From Spinacia oleracea (lineage: Eukaryota; Streptophyta; Magnoliopsida; Caryophyllales; Amaranthaceae), in assembly GCF_020520425.1 (NCBI RefSeq), contig NC_079492.1, positions 59,705,042-59,769,041 of the forward strand: a DNA stretch of 64,000 nucleotides, given 5' to 3'. Each line of letters opens with the position of its first letter. The stretch's first letter is position 1. The notes beneath the pieces were generated by a model. It was not told where the DNA came from. It saw nothing but the letters and a program-made list of their open reading frames with translations, and ran no database searches. Shown piece by piece: positions 42,210-54,312 of this stretch. Position numbers and translations under genes: made by a program.

Positions 42210-43070
42210 CAATTGTTCATTCGCGACAACGCAAGTCTTAGCAGCCACCGCAAGGCTTCCTTTCTGCATCAATTGGTCCGATTACCACACCAACAACATG
42301 AGCAACACCGAGCACCAACAAGCCTGAGCACCGCAACTTCCAGCACCAGAGTGGCGGCTGTAGCCTCCACGGCAACCACCAGAAGCAACCACCAGTGGCA
42401 AATCCTCCTCCTGTCAGAAATCCACCAGTCGCAGCGTTGTGGAGAGCCAACAACAGCCCTGTTTCTTCACAGACACCAAGCATGCATAGTACCACAGACC
42501 TGTACAACAAAACCTAATTAAATTCAATCTAATTGACATAAAAACCTAATTAAATTCAATCTAATTGACATGAAAACCAAATCGAATTCAATCAAATTGA
42601 CATAAAAACCTAATCGAATACCGAAAAACCTAATCGAAATCATCACCAGATCGATCAAACTAGCATCAACAGATCGAGGTGAATATATCTCCGACAAGTC
42701 AACCTACGAATCAAAAGTAGGTCCAACAACAAAATCGGCAACGGAACATAGCTTCAACCATCAAAATCGACAACAATAAAAAACGAATTACATACCTTGA
42801 AGATTTAGTTAGAGCGAGAGAGAAGCCGGAAATTTATAGGTTGCGCGAAGGAGTTGGATTTCCGACAACCTTCGATGGCGACGGCGGCAAGGCGGCGACG
42901 CCGGATTCTCCTTCCTCTCTTTCCTTCGCCGCTCTGGTTCTCGCTTCCCTATCACGCCGGCCACCAGGATCTCCCGATGCTAAACGCCGCAATCGACTTC
43001 GCTGGTCGCCGTCGCGTCATTCACGTTCGCAACCACCACCACGAGCCACAATAAACCAGTAGATCTCGTT
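42210..43070 (+). other. GC-richer inner segment of MULE, possible captured sequence
   Basis: Short open stretches (42213-42521 and 42841-43062) contrast in base composition with the AT-rich array beside them. The second follows a leader-like gagagagaagccgg. I do not recognise either product. The contrast suggests captured host DNA, but random ORFs in GC-rich DNA are equally possible. Confidence 0.3.
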
Positions 43071-43789
43071 TCATCACCACCGCGCGCCTCCTTGCACGAT
43101 ACCAGTAGCTCGTAGCCGCTCACCGCCATCGCACCCCCTTCGTGGACCACCTCTTGGTGGTGGTGGCCATGGAATTAGTTTTGAGTTTTGAGGAGAGAGA
43201 AAGAGGCAGGTGTTTTGAGGAGAGAGAGTTTTGAGGAGAGAGAGAGAAACCGAGAGTTGTGAGGAGAGAGAAATGAAAATTGGTATTATATATTTTCAGA
43301 AAATAAAATAAAAATAAAGTTGATATTATGCTGATATCAATAATGACGTGGCAATAAGATGACAACAAGGCGGTCTTTCCTGTAAGACCGTCTTTTCTAA
43401 AAGTTTGTATAAATAAAAACAAAGTCGTGTGGGGTCTTGTTAGATTCGTCTCAATAATTTATTTTTTAAATATCAACTTTTTATAATTTTTTCTTATGCA
43501 TAATTGAAGATATTAATGTTTGAAATCGTGCATTGGCAAACGTGACTAAATAATTGTGTTATTTACAGAGGAATTATTAATCTAACCTTAATACCCCTCT
43601 TTCCTTGCAGGTAACCCAATAGGTTAATCCGGTCACATTGATGACTTGTCATTTGACCATTACTAAACTCACGTGGAGTCACTCATTTCCCTTGTTTCTA
43701 CATGTGTATCTCTATTATATAAAGGAACAGCTGAGGTTAATTTGGTAATTACACTTTTTGTGTCCCCAATCAAAATTACCAAAATACCC

Positions 43790-46200
43790 TTCCTTCGTTG
43801 TTTATCGTGTTGAGCGACTAAACTAAACTACCCTAACCCTTCCTCCCTCCCGTTTTCTCTCTCCTTCCTCCGTATTTTTCCTTCGATCCTCTTCATCTTC
43901 TTAGATCTTCTCCCTCTAATCCTCTTCCACCGAACCCCTTCCTCCATTAATTCTAAACCCTAATATTTCGTCCCTCTTTCACCGCACACACACACTCTCT
44001 CTCTCTCTCTCTTCTACCTCTCGCCGTCGCCATCACCGTCACCATCACCATCTGATCTTCTGGAGATTCGGGTGAGATTTCAACAATTTTGTTTAAATTT
44101 TTATTTTTTTTCCAATTGATTCTGGAGATTTTGTTGATTAGATGTATTTTTTTTCCGATTTTTATCACCGTCTAATCTTCTCACAATTGCTCTTTTTTTC
44201 TAGGTTTTTCTTCAGTTGTGTTGTTTTTGGAAGTTGGTGTTCATAATTTGGAAAGAAATTTGGTGGATTTTTGAGATCGGTTTGAAAAGAGTTGTGGGAT
44301 TGCAATTGGTGAATTGCAGTTTGCATATGAGTTTAATAATAGGAAAATGATAAGAATTTGGGATTACAGTTCCTCTAGGGGTCTCTTCATGATTTCTGTT
44401 GATTAAGAAATAACCTACAAAAATAACCAGTACAAATTGATATCAAATACTGTACGAATTAAGAAATTAATTGTTCCATTCAAATCAAATAAATTATTTA
44501 CGATCTTATAAAAATGATGAAATGCACCCTCGATAAAAAATCAAGAATTAATCACCAACAATCAAATTTGAAAAGCTCAAGTTTCCCAGAAATTATAACC
44601 TGTAATTTCCTCCATTATTTCTCCCATCTTTCCAAATTCTTGAATCAATCTCAAAAAGTGAAACTTTATTCAAATTTCTCTAATAATTAACCTGTTTCTG
44701 GGTGTGTACAAAGATTTTATATCGAACTTGGTGAGTTTTGGCCATAATTGAATTTATTTTTGCTTGATTTTTGTAATTTTAAAATGGATATTTTCTATGT
44801 TTTATAGTGAGCAGCCAGTTGTAGATTTCAATCAAGTGGCAAATCATGCTCATCAGCAAATCATGAGAGGATGGTGTTCGAATGGAAGGCACACGACTGT
44901 AAGTACACTTCTATTTCAGTATGGAACTGTTAGAAAGAAGCTCCTTTCAATCTTTCTCTCTCTTCCATGAAAGTTCTTCGTAGTTAACCAGATATTTTGT
45001 GATTCATCGGGTGGTGAAGTTGTACATGTCAGTCCAAGACCTCCATTTTACATCTATGATTCAGTAATTAGTTTGTTCTTGGAACGTCTTTTCTTGATAA
45101 TTTGATTTTTATATAGGCTTTTGAAATTTGGTTGATTGGTTTTGTAATTTGATTTGGATTAGTGAAGTGAGGTAAAAATTAGATCTTTTGTCGTATAATT
45201 TGGTATATGAAATTCTTGATTGCTTGGGTATTTTGCAAATTAGTTGAATTGGTTTGTTAATGTGTGATTTGTTGAAATTTCTTTGTTTCATTTTAACATC
45301 TCTCAGCATGTATTAAGTCTAAACTCTACCATGTTATTACTACTATTATAATCATATCTTAAATGTTGAATTTCTTCAGTACGAATCTAATTTAATCGAC
45401 AAATTTTCGGTCTAAGTTAGTTTGATTATGGGGTTTTTTTTATTGTCATGTTCATGTCGATTGCTATTTTCAGGTTTTCTTAGCTTTGGATTTCTAGGTT
45501 TTGTTAGCTTTTGATTTCTGGGCTCTTTGTTTGACAATCTAATACGAATTGATAATCGATATTTGATTTGTGTTTTTAATATGCTTGATTTCGTGGATGT
45601 GGATGCATGTGAGATTCATCTAATAGGAGTGAAGATTGATCAGATTCAAAGGAGTGTGCAAGAAGCGGTTGGGGTTTTGAATGATCTTGGAACTGCTGGA
45701 AGTGCCAATGAGGAAGAGCAGAGTTGTTCTAATATCATATCTAGATTGTGAGTGCTGAGGAGTTTGACAAAAAGGGCTATTATTTGTTAAACATGTTCTT
45801 TAGTTTGTAATCATGGAGAAAACCATGTTATTTTAAATCATTATTTGTTAAACATGATAATGAAATCATGATGATTTTGATGATTGTTCTGATTATGTTG
45901 AGGCTGATCCCACTGGAAGATATGGAAGAGTATGTCTCTTTTTTTCTTAATCATATTTTTTTTTAATTCATGCACATTTTCATTAATTAATCTTCTCTGT
46001 ATTTTTTTTTTGCTAGGAGAAGCTTGCTGGTGTGGAAGGTGGAGGGAGTGGTATGGGGTCTGCTGAAGCGGCCATGTTATTGCAGGTGGTGCCGCGTGGT
46101 GGTGGGGTTTGGTTTGAAGGAGATTTTTGATGAAGAATTTTACAAGGATATGGAGGTGGAGTTTGCTGCTAGGAGAGATATGGGCATATAGCTAAGCTTG
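43790..46200 (+). pseudogene. Multi-exon gene remnant, identity uncertain
   Basis: A pyrimidine-rich 5' UTR-like leader (43830-44050) ends at a good donor (gattcgggtgag near 44065-44075). Further segments have exon borders: 44811-44898 (tatag before, gtaagt after; encodes QPVVDFNQVANHAHQQIM), about 45575-45748 (ending in gtgagt; encodes GVKIDQIQRSVQEAVGVLND), 45901-45929 (encodes ADPTGRYGR, preceded by VE) and 46018-46190. VEADPTGRYGR resembles the segment at the start of WNK-type kinase domains, but no kinase body follows. Phases between the exons do not give one convincing protein. It may be a decayed or chimeric gene. I am unsure. Confidence 0.35.
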
Positions 46201-46429
46201 TTGTTCCCATTTTTGGGGATCAAACTGCAGGTTGTTTTGGGGATCAAACTGCATATGGGCATATTTATTTATTTTTAGTCTTTAATTATGTTCTTCAATT
46301 GTCTTAAGTACGGAGTATAACTTATATCAATGTATGTACTTGTCTTCATCTAAGAATTTGTCTTATCTAAATGTTGACATTTTGTACGTATCAATATGTG
46401 AGTATCTTATTTTAGAGTTACTATTCATG

Positions 46430-48510
46430 GGAATTTTTGCAGTTGGTAATTGTATTAGGGAGTGAGGGGGTGGAATCAGAAGAAGAGAGTGTGTGCTGTA
46501 ACTTACAATGCTTTTGTACGACGAGCTTGAGGGAAGTCAAATTTTGTTGTATATTGTAGGGGGGTTTTTTGTACTTTTTTTTTGGACACCCTACGGGGTT
46601 TTGAAAGATTTGAATTTCGAAGGAGTCGCCACCAAACAATTTTAAGGGTCCGGTTTGGAAAGACCAAAGTTGACTCTTTGTGGATAAGGCATTGAATCTT
46701 AGAAACAAATGGGTGAGATCCGGGCAAGGGAACGAAGTGCTTATTCTGCGAGCTTTAAAAATTGTATTTGAATACATGACAAGAAGCATTTTCGGATAAC
46801 CCTAGTCATGGCACTATGTTGGTTTGAACATGCATTTAAGACATAGAATTTCTATTTATATTGTGATCACTTTGCTTTAAAGTTAATTAAAGGAACCTAA
46901 GGCCGGTTTGTCCAAGAATTATCTTTGTTAAGCGTGATGTAACTTTGTATTTTGTTGGATTTAGCATGTGAGGTGATGAAAGCAATTAACAAGTAAAGCA
47001 TCATCACAATAAGTAAAGGAATTATTGAAAGTGCGTACAAAACCACATCACCTTAAAATAAGGTGAGTAAAGAGTGCGGAACTGAAATTGCAATAATAAA
47101 GGTGCGAAATTGAAATGTGATATTGAAATGCGACATTGAAAGGTGCGATATTGAAATGCTTTATTGAAAGGTGAGATATTGAAATGCGTTATTGGAAGGT
47201 GCGATATTGAAATTACATTATTATATTTGAGATTCGAACGCCAAACGACTACTTAATAATAAGTGCGTCCGACACGGATTCAATTCTAAAAATCGCAACT
47301 TTAAGATGAGTTGCTCATCACAAAGTGTCTTAGATTTTGGTTGTTGAAATTGAACTTTGAATATTGAATCTTGAATATTGAATCTTGGATATTGAATCTT
47401 GAACTTGGGAGGCTAAATGCTTAAAGTCCAAATCTTTTAATGTGAAAAAGATCTCAACTTTAATATGCTCCACAACTTTGACATTGATTCTAGTTTAAGG
47501 AAGTGATTACAAACAACCTTAAACATCATAGAATCCATAACTTGTATTTGAATCATAAAAGGGTTTTGATTTGGTAAAAATGTGTGATTGTTGTAAGTAG
47601 CACTCTTAAGAGTAAAAGTGTCAACTTTACTAATCATTTTTTGAATAAAGATTGAATCTTGTATGACATAATGGAAATGGTGTTTTGGACAATTATTTGG
47701 AGAGGATTTCAAGAGTGAAACCTCCCAAAGATGACACATTTGGCATAGTTTTTCCTAGTTAATCAAGGGTATGAACCCTAATGATAACATAATTGGATTT
47801 TGTATTTAGAAAGGTAGAAGAATAGAATGCATTGTAGATTTAAGTAGGGATTCGGAATTACCTAGTTAGGGTTAGGTTGGATTTCCGATTAGTGCTCCCA
47901 ATTGCTTAAATATTTGAAATCGTATAGGAATTTGTAGTTTAGAACTTGATTTTTGTATTTTGATTTTGATAGCAGCTTTTGAAATTACGACGTCGTGTTT
48001 TTGATTTGCTGCCCCAAATGCTTAGAAATGAGGGCTTAAATAGAGAATTAATCGGCTAAAATCCAAAAGCCAGCTGCGCCTGGTGCAGGTGACGTGGCTC
48101 AGAATCCGCCAAAGCAAGGACGATGACACCGTCCTTGCCTTTGTCTCTTATGGATGTACCTTTGTACGAATTGTACGAAGTTGGCACGTAGTGAATGCTT
48201 AATGATTAAGGCTTTGATTTTTTGTCTAAAAACAAGTCATTTTCGGGTTTGAACTCGGTTTAATGGGACGGGGCCCGGCATGCTCGATTTTGTGGGTCGA
48301 CGCCCGAATTTGGATTGCTTAATGTCATTTTGACTGGAAAAGGCCTTGTAATACCAATGGAGAGGTCCATTGGGTGAGATTGTGTTTGGATTTAATTTGA
48401 AATTGGTTTTTGGAAATTGAATTTTGTACCGAGTTCCGTGATGGGAACGGGCTCGGGAATTAGACTTTGGACTTTGAATTTTGGAATATATTTTAGCAAT
48501 TGGGACTTTA
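46430..48510. other. Unassigned repeat-like DNA before gypsy LTR
   Basis: No credible ORF. It includes the phrase ggacaccctacggggttttg and aaggagtcgccacc, which I associate with dispersed plant retroelement DNA, without a firm family. 47085-47215 has an imperfect 16-20 base repeat (gtgcgatattgaaatgc). 47350-47405 repeats gaatattgaatctt. Confidence 0.35.
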
Positions 48511-51502
48511 TGTAATACCTTGTATTTTTCTATAATTATATATATATTATTATATTTATAAAGCATTTCGTGTATTTTTATAAATTAATTTCATTTAATG
48601 AGAATTAAATGCGCTTTTATTTTTAATTAATTTAAATATTAATTATTTCGAAAATCGTATTTTATTAAATAAATTCAAAGAATTTATTTAATCGGGAATT
48701 GTTGGGTCGTATTTCAAAAACAAATTTAATAAACTTAAAGCCCGGTCGTTTTGTTTTAATCAAACCCAACAAAGCCTGCAAGGAGTAAACTTAAATGAGC
48801 CCGAGCTCAACTCAAAATTACCCTAACCTAGCCCACAAGGGAGAGAAAACCTATAATAGACCTCCTCTCAAACCCCCAAAATCAAAAATTTAGAAATCTC
48901 TCTTTCTCCTCTTTTCCTCTCCTTGCAGCACACTCCACGCCCCTCACCCCTCTCTTCGTTCGTCGTTGCTTGCGGCGCAAGAAAGCCGTGTGCGCGCCCA
49001 GCCTAGCCCGTTGCCCAGCTCGCCCGCCTCACAGCCGCAGCGTAGCACGAGTGTGCATGCGCGCTGTGTGGGGTCGTGCTCGCCAGCGCCCCTTGCTCGC
49101 CCCCTTGCTCGCCCTTCGCGTCGCGTCGCAGCACAACAGCAGTGCTGTGTGTGCGCGCGCTGATGTGCCCCCGCCTGTGCATTGTGCCCGCTTGTGCGAT
49201 GTGCCCCGCTGTGCGTTGTGCCCCTCTCGCCTGCCCCTTTGCGCGCGCGCCCCTGTGGTGCGTTGCGCTGCTGCTATTGCTTTTGTTGTTGTCGTGTGTG
49301 TTGGTCGGCACACACACACACGATTAATTAATCGTTGTGTGTGTGTGTTGATCACTGGTTCAATAAAATTATGTTTTCAAAAATATTAATTTTCAGTTTT
49401 TAAATTGACTTAATTATTGTGATTAAGTTTAATTATTTGGGTTGTTTAGATTAATTAAAACGGCTATGAACACCGTATTGGGTTAGTATTATGTTTTAAT
49501 TAAAGAGATTGGTTTTGATGATTGAGTTTATAATTTTCAGATTTAATAAGTTTATAAAGTGTGAATTTTTGAAGTCAAAACATGTTTTCGGATTAAACTA
49601 TTGTTAGGGTTTTGGTTTCGAATTGATTGAGCGATTGATTTACATAATTTAATGACAATTTAAATTATGGGAATCAACTTAAATTTTCAGAATGTTTATA
49701 AGCTTTTAAAAGTTGGTTTTTAAGGGTTTTAAAGCTAAAAAGTCAATGTTTTTATGTTAGGATTTGAGTTGACTATTTGAGACTATTAAATTACCAATTA
49801 ATGAATGATTTCTAATTAAACTAAGAGTTTTAGAATCTTAAATAGTTGCTGGAAATTTAGTAAACATGGATAATAATTTAGTTCTCTTATTTTGTTTTAT
49901 AGGAGTTGATTTCTAGTGAGTCGTGATTCGCACAGTGGCCCCCGTACTTAGGTATTCCAGGTACGTACAAGACTAGGGTGACCAGCCATCCCTTGAGGAC
50001 TTTGTGAAGTGAATTGAATGCGAATCATGTGAACTTATATGATGTTATGAATTCATGTTTGATAATTGGGAATGATTATGTTGTTGTGAATTCATGTTTG
50101 ATATTGAGAACGAGCATGTTATTATTATTGTTGAATCTATGTGAACGAGCATGCTATGAATTGAATTATGCTTTATAGATTCTATTGAACTATCATGTTA
50201 TGGACTTTTATAATCGTTGAATTATGTCAAGCATGTTGTTCAAGTTGGTTTGCATGTATGAGTAGGGCGCATGCAAGTTGTTATTATTATTATGCTATAG
50301 TACAGGATGTTTAGCATAATTATTGAGCCAATCGAATGTTGCCATTGAGCAACATATATTCTACCAAGGGGTAGAATATGTTGAAGAGTCTATGTGAATT
50401 GAATTAAGGACGATTCGTGCTAAGGGCACACCCCGCTTGTTAATAGGCAATTTCGGGTTATCTCAAACAGTGTTTTTGAGAAGGAACAATGGGAGTAATT
50501 TCACTTGAGTCTATGTTTGATCACAAGTCTTAAAAGAAGTAAAATATTGAAGAGCTAGTCATCGTTGATTTATTGAATAGTTTAATTGTTTGTAGGTTGT
50601 GTCTTGAGTCGCCTTGAACATAACATATTAATTAACGTAAAGTGTAACCCAAAAGAGCTTCAAAACTCTTGGAACGTATATACCTTGAGTATGAACAATG
50701 GGGGGGAGACCTGGCGGAAAACTTGTACTCCTCGAATGGTACAAGACGTTATTTCGTTCTTTCTTTTTAGGCCGTTGTGCATTGGAATTCCGTCGGTAGG
50801 ATTCGACTGTCGGTAGGAGTCCGACTTATTATTATTTGGTGTATGGTGGGCTCCCATCACCCTTTTCTTTCCTTTTGAGGATACTTTACTTTACCCGTTC
50901 GAAGCTAAAATTAAACTGTGAGTCAAGAGTCGTGTCATGTGTCGAGTCTTGTCTTCATGTTTAATTGTTTATTATATGGCTTTTGCATGTTGATGATTTA
51001 AACTGTCGAGTGAAGCATGTTAGGATAGAAAGTTATTCTAGCTTGTTCGTACTCAGCTTTCGCTGACTTCGTGCTTCATGTCTTCCGGTCATGGTGTTTG
51101 CCTTAATGACCCTATGATGATCCATCAATTGCATTTGCGTTGTTGGGGAGTAGATTTTCAATAAAGCAGGTTCGTAGAGATAACTTGCGGGAGAAGTTAT
51201 CATGGGATTCGAGTGGAGAGTTTATTCTTCCGTAATTTATAAACTCTTTATTTTATTTTAAAGTCATGAACTATTTTCAATTAATGGATTTTAAATGGTT
51301 TAATACTTTGGATTTGGGCCTCAGTGGTTCCAACTTGTTTTATTAACTATTTATTTAATGTGTTTGAAAGTTAGTTAATTCCGCTGCGTAATTCTGGTAA
51401 ATAGGCTTAGCCGTTATCACGGTGGCGGTAATATCTTGGTAATTCCTGTGTTTTAATTTGGAAAATGTTTTATAAAAAGCAAGGAATTATTAGGGTGTTA
51501 CA
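48511..51502 (+). repeat. 5' LTR of gypsy element (about 3 kb)
   Basis: Begins TGTAATACC and ends GGGTGTTACA, which are near-inverted ends as is usual for LTRs. The primer site follows. It contains a GC-rich, CpG-dense core at about 48930-49290 in otherwise AT-rich DNA, followed by ac and gt dinucleotide runs. Confidence 0.8.
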
Positions 51503-51504
51503 AA

Positions 51505-51520
51505 GTGGTATACTAGAGCT
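51505..51520 (+). other. Primer-binding site of gypsy element
   Basis: GTGGTATACTAGAGCT follows the LTR by two bases. It resembles TGGTATCAGAGC (initiator tRNA-Met type) with changes, in keeping with a decayed copy. Confidence 0.6.
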
Positions 51521-52284
51521 TAGTTTCATTCCTTCTTTGTAGTAAGTAATACTACAAAGTGGTAATCGGAGACTAAGGCTGCTTTGTAGTAATCTATACT
51601 ACAAAGTGGTATTTGCGGATCTTTAGGATTTTTGAAATTTTTTTTCCTAAAGTCAAAATTCTATTTTGAGTACTCAATATTTTGAAAGGTCAAATACAAA
51701 TTATTTTAAGTTATTTGAACATTTATCGATTTTATTTTAATTTTTTTTCCCGGATTTATTAAATTCGAACAAAAGTCGAATTAAATTTTCAAAAAACAAA
51801 AAAAATTATTTTTTTTCGGATTTTCCGAATTTCATTAAAAAAAAAAATCGCAAATTCCGAATTAATTAATTATTTATTTAATTATTTAATTCTTTTAATT
51901 ATTTTTGAAAATGATCGAATTAATTAAATTATTCGATTAATTATTTTAAATTTTTGATTTTAATTTCTAATAATTTCGTGAATATTTGAAGTTATTTATT
52001 TAAATTAAATTCGAATTTTTTTTTCTCTAAGTGAGGAAAGGGTAGAATAAGAAGGGTTTAATTAGACTAAGTATGCGTTTGATTTAAGTATGCCTTTCTA
52101 ATCAAGTGTTTATGTGATTATGCCTTGACTTTTGTGATCTTTTAATTAAATTTTGATCATGTTTTGTTTTGCTTTATGTGATTAATTGCATCACGATTCA
52201 TGATTAAACATGTACTTGTGCATTGAAATTGTATGGCTCAACGAACTTACTTTGTTTTTGGAACACTTTAGTAAGACTTTGTAG
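51521..52284 (+). other. Leader of gypsy element
   Basis: AT-rich leader. Near 51540-51615 actacaaagtggta-type words recur in an inverted manner and may fold. No coding content is seen before the extra ORF. Confidence 0.4.
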
Positions 52285-52305
52285 TTGTTAACTTTCACGG
52301 TTAAG

Positions 52306-52947
52306 ATGTTGATTTCAAAGTACGCAAATCTAGGAAACCTAGAGAAGCTAGACTGTGAAACCCCACACATTTATGTGAAGAAGATCGAGTTTGCCTGCAA
52401 TTACTTTGCTACAGTGAAGAACCTACCTGAATTAAGGAAGAAAGATGTTATGACAGAGATGGTTATTCATTGCTTACCTTCCAAGAACCCATACCTAGAG
52501 CTTAAGAACCGATTTCGTGATATGCATATGGAAAATGGTATTCCCAATTACTACAAGTATGGTACTCCAGATGGTAGATGGAGATATGACTTGGAGATTA
52601 TGACTACGATTATAGAACTTGCGGAGGAATGCTTTGATGATGGTAAGACTGTAGAGAACATCAACCTTACAGGATTAGATCATGATACAGAGACTCAGAT
52701 GGATGAGGATAGTGATGATGATGTTGTTGAGATTGAGAACCCTAATCCTATCATTCCTGAACCCACTATTGGGATCTTCAGTGACACAGAAATTTAGCCT
52801 GAAACCAACAATGATGAAGTGAACAGTGTGCTACAGCAAAACAATGAGGATATGGAGTATGAGTCTGATCCAGAGGAAGACTTTGATGACTTTGAAGACC
52901 ATGAGCACTCTTCACCAGTTTGTAGAGGTGGTTGGATAGTAGAGTAG
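52306..52947 (+). pseudogene. Extra ORF between primer site and gag, one in-frame stop
   Basis: From the ATG at 52306 one frame runs 213 codons to a TAG at 52945-52947, broken once by a TAG at 52795-52797. The first part is lysine- and glutamate-balanced with regular helical character (LEKLDCETPHIYVKKIEFAC, EMVIHCLPSKNPYLELKNRF). The last third is strongly acidic (DEDSDDDVVEIEN, EDFDDFEDHE). I do not recognise a family. Codon use and composition look protein-like. Its place 5' of gag is unusual. It may be an additional element-borne ORF or a captured host gene. Confidence 0.5.
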
Positions 52948-54059
52948 CATTCTAAAAGACTTTTCTAATGTAACAGCTAGTGCTAAGATTTAGTGAAGCA
53001 ATAAAGTAGTACACTACTATTTATGGTTTTAGTAGTTCAGTTTTGTGGTTTTCCGAATAAAGTACGATCCAAAGGATGTATTATTTTTTTCCATTGAAGT
53101 AATAAAGTTTAGAATTCCTTCTTTTACCTTTAATTCTAAGTTTATGCTATCTTTGAGCGATTATCACGAAAGGAATTTCATGCAATTCTTCAATGAAATT
53201 ATACTTGCAAGGTGGTCCAATTTTCACCACTTGAACTTTGTGATGCGGACTAAGGGGAAAAGCGGCCCATAAACAGGCGCCTATCTTGCTTAGGGTCCGA
53301 ATATTTTCGTGTATGTGTACCAATTGAATGACTAGTTACTGCAATGTGTTAGTAAGGCAGTGTCCAACCTCAGTTGTTAAAGTTAGTCTTTGTTTTATCC
53401 AGGAGAAGGGAAATGACTACCCAAGGAATTGCCGACGTGGTCAGGCAACTAGCTGAAGTAGTGCAGAACTTAGCACAGAATAGGAATAACCAGGGAGTTG
53501 ATCCAGCTGGTGAGATGTTTAAGAAGGTGGCCCAAAGTAAGCCTCCTTTGTACCAAGGGGAGATAGACCCAACTGTACTTGAGAACTGGCTATGGGAGTT
53601 CGATAAGCTTATCGTAGCTGTCAATAGCCCAGAGGAACTTAGGGTCAATAGTGCTGTTTATTACCTTAGGGGAGAAGCCGATTTATGGTGGCAAAGATGT
53701 GAGAATGCTTTGAGAGCTACACCTGGATTTGGATGGGAATCATTCAAGGAAGCCTTAAGGAACAAGTTTTACCCACCATACCTGAAGAAGCAGAAAGCTC
53801 AAGAGTTCATCGAATTGAAGATGGATGGTATGTCTGTGACAGAGTACTATTCTAAGTTCATAGAGTTGTCTAGGTTTGCACCGGAAGTCACTAGAGGAAA
53901 AATGCTTATAAGTTGCTCATCAAAAGTTGCCCTTATTAAACAAGGGCAACCTTTATAAACAAAAAAATTATAAAAATAAAAATAAATTAAAATCTCAACT
54001 TTCCCTCAAAACAAACGCAACCTTTAACCTAGGCTAAAAAAAAAAAAGAACAAACACTG

Positions 54060-54312
54060 CTCTCCTTCATTGCTCGATCACACACTCGCTCCCTGCAACC
54101 AGACGATGCCATCTCCCTGCTGAGTGCTGACCGGCGAAGCCACCGACGCTCTCATCCTTCTCAGGTGACCGGCGAAACCACACTCACACATTCACACCCT
54201 CTCTCCTCCTTCTCAGGCGAAACCACCATCGGAACTCCGTCATCCCCCACGCACCAGCCGTCTGCCGGCATCAAAAGGGCTTTTCTTCATTTCCGTTTCT
54301 CTCACCTCAAGG
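54060..54312 (+). pseudogene. Possible captured first exon
   Basis: Leader-like pyrimidine-rich sequence, a short open stretch (MTGETTLTHSHPLSSFSG from about 54165) and a donor-like caaggtaatttc at about 54308-54316. It looks like a 5' UTR plus first exon. The product is not recognised. Confidence 0.35.

Larger units (their letters stand above)
40762..43409. mobile_element. MULE, non-autonomous, 9-bp TSD taaataaaa
   Basis: 2648 bases with terminal inverted repeats (left gagaaacttttgtgtaagac, right, inverted, tacaaacttttagaaaagac), including a shared caggaaagaccgccttgttg block. taaataaaa flanks both ends (40753-40761 and 43410-43418). No transposase is found. The left 1.4 kb is an array of ttaactaatt- and ttaactaaa-based repeats. 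The right part is GC-richer with short open stretches (about 42210-42520 and 42840-43060) that might be captured exons. The MITE at 22351-22585 belongs to the same family. Confidence 0.82.
40632..43767. mobile_element. Older inverted-repeat element hosting a MULE
   Basis: The left arm 40632-40684 (ggggacacgaaaagtgtatt ... gttcctttatataatagaga) is repeated in inverse orientation at about 43707-43767 (tctctattatataaaggaac ... cactttttgtgtcccc). With the nested MULE removed the element is about 0.5 kb. No duplication could be identified with confidence, so the superfamily is open. Confidence 0.55.

Noticed and set aside
47437..47739. 100-codon minus-strand frame
   Set aside because: Low-complexity, no family match, and lies in unassigned repeat-like DNA.
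48966..49389. Several overlapping frames on both strands (up to 139 codons)
   Set aside because: A GC-rich tract in the gypsy LTR leaves all frames open. There is no conserved motif.
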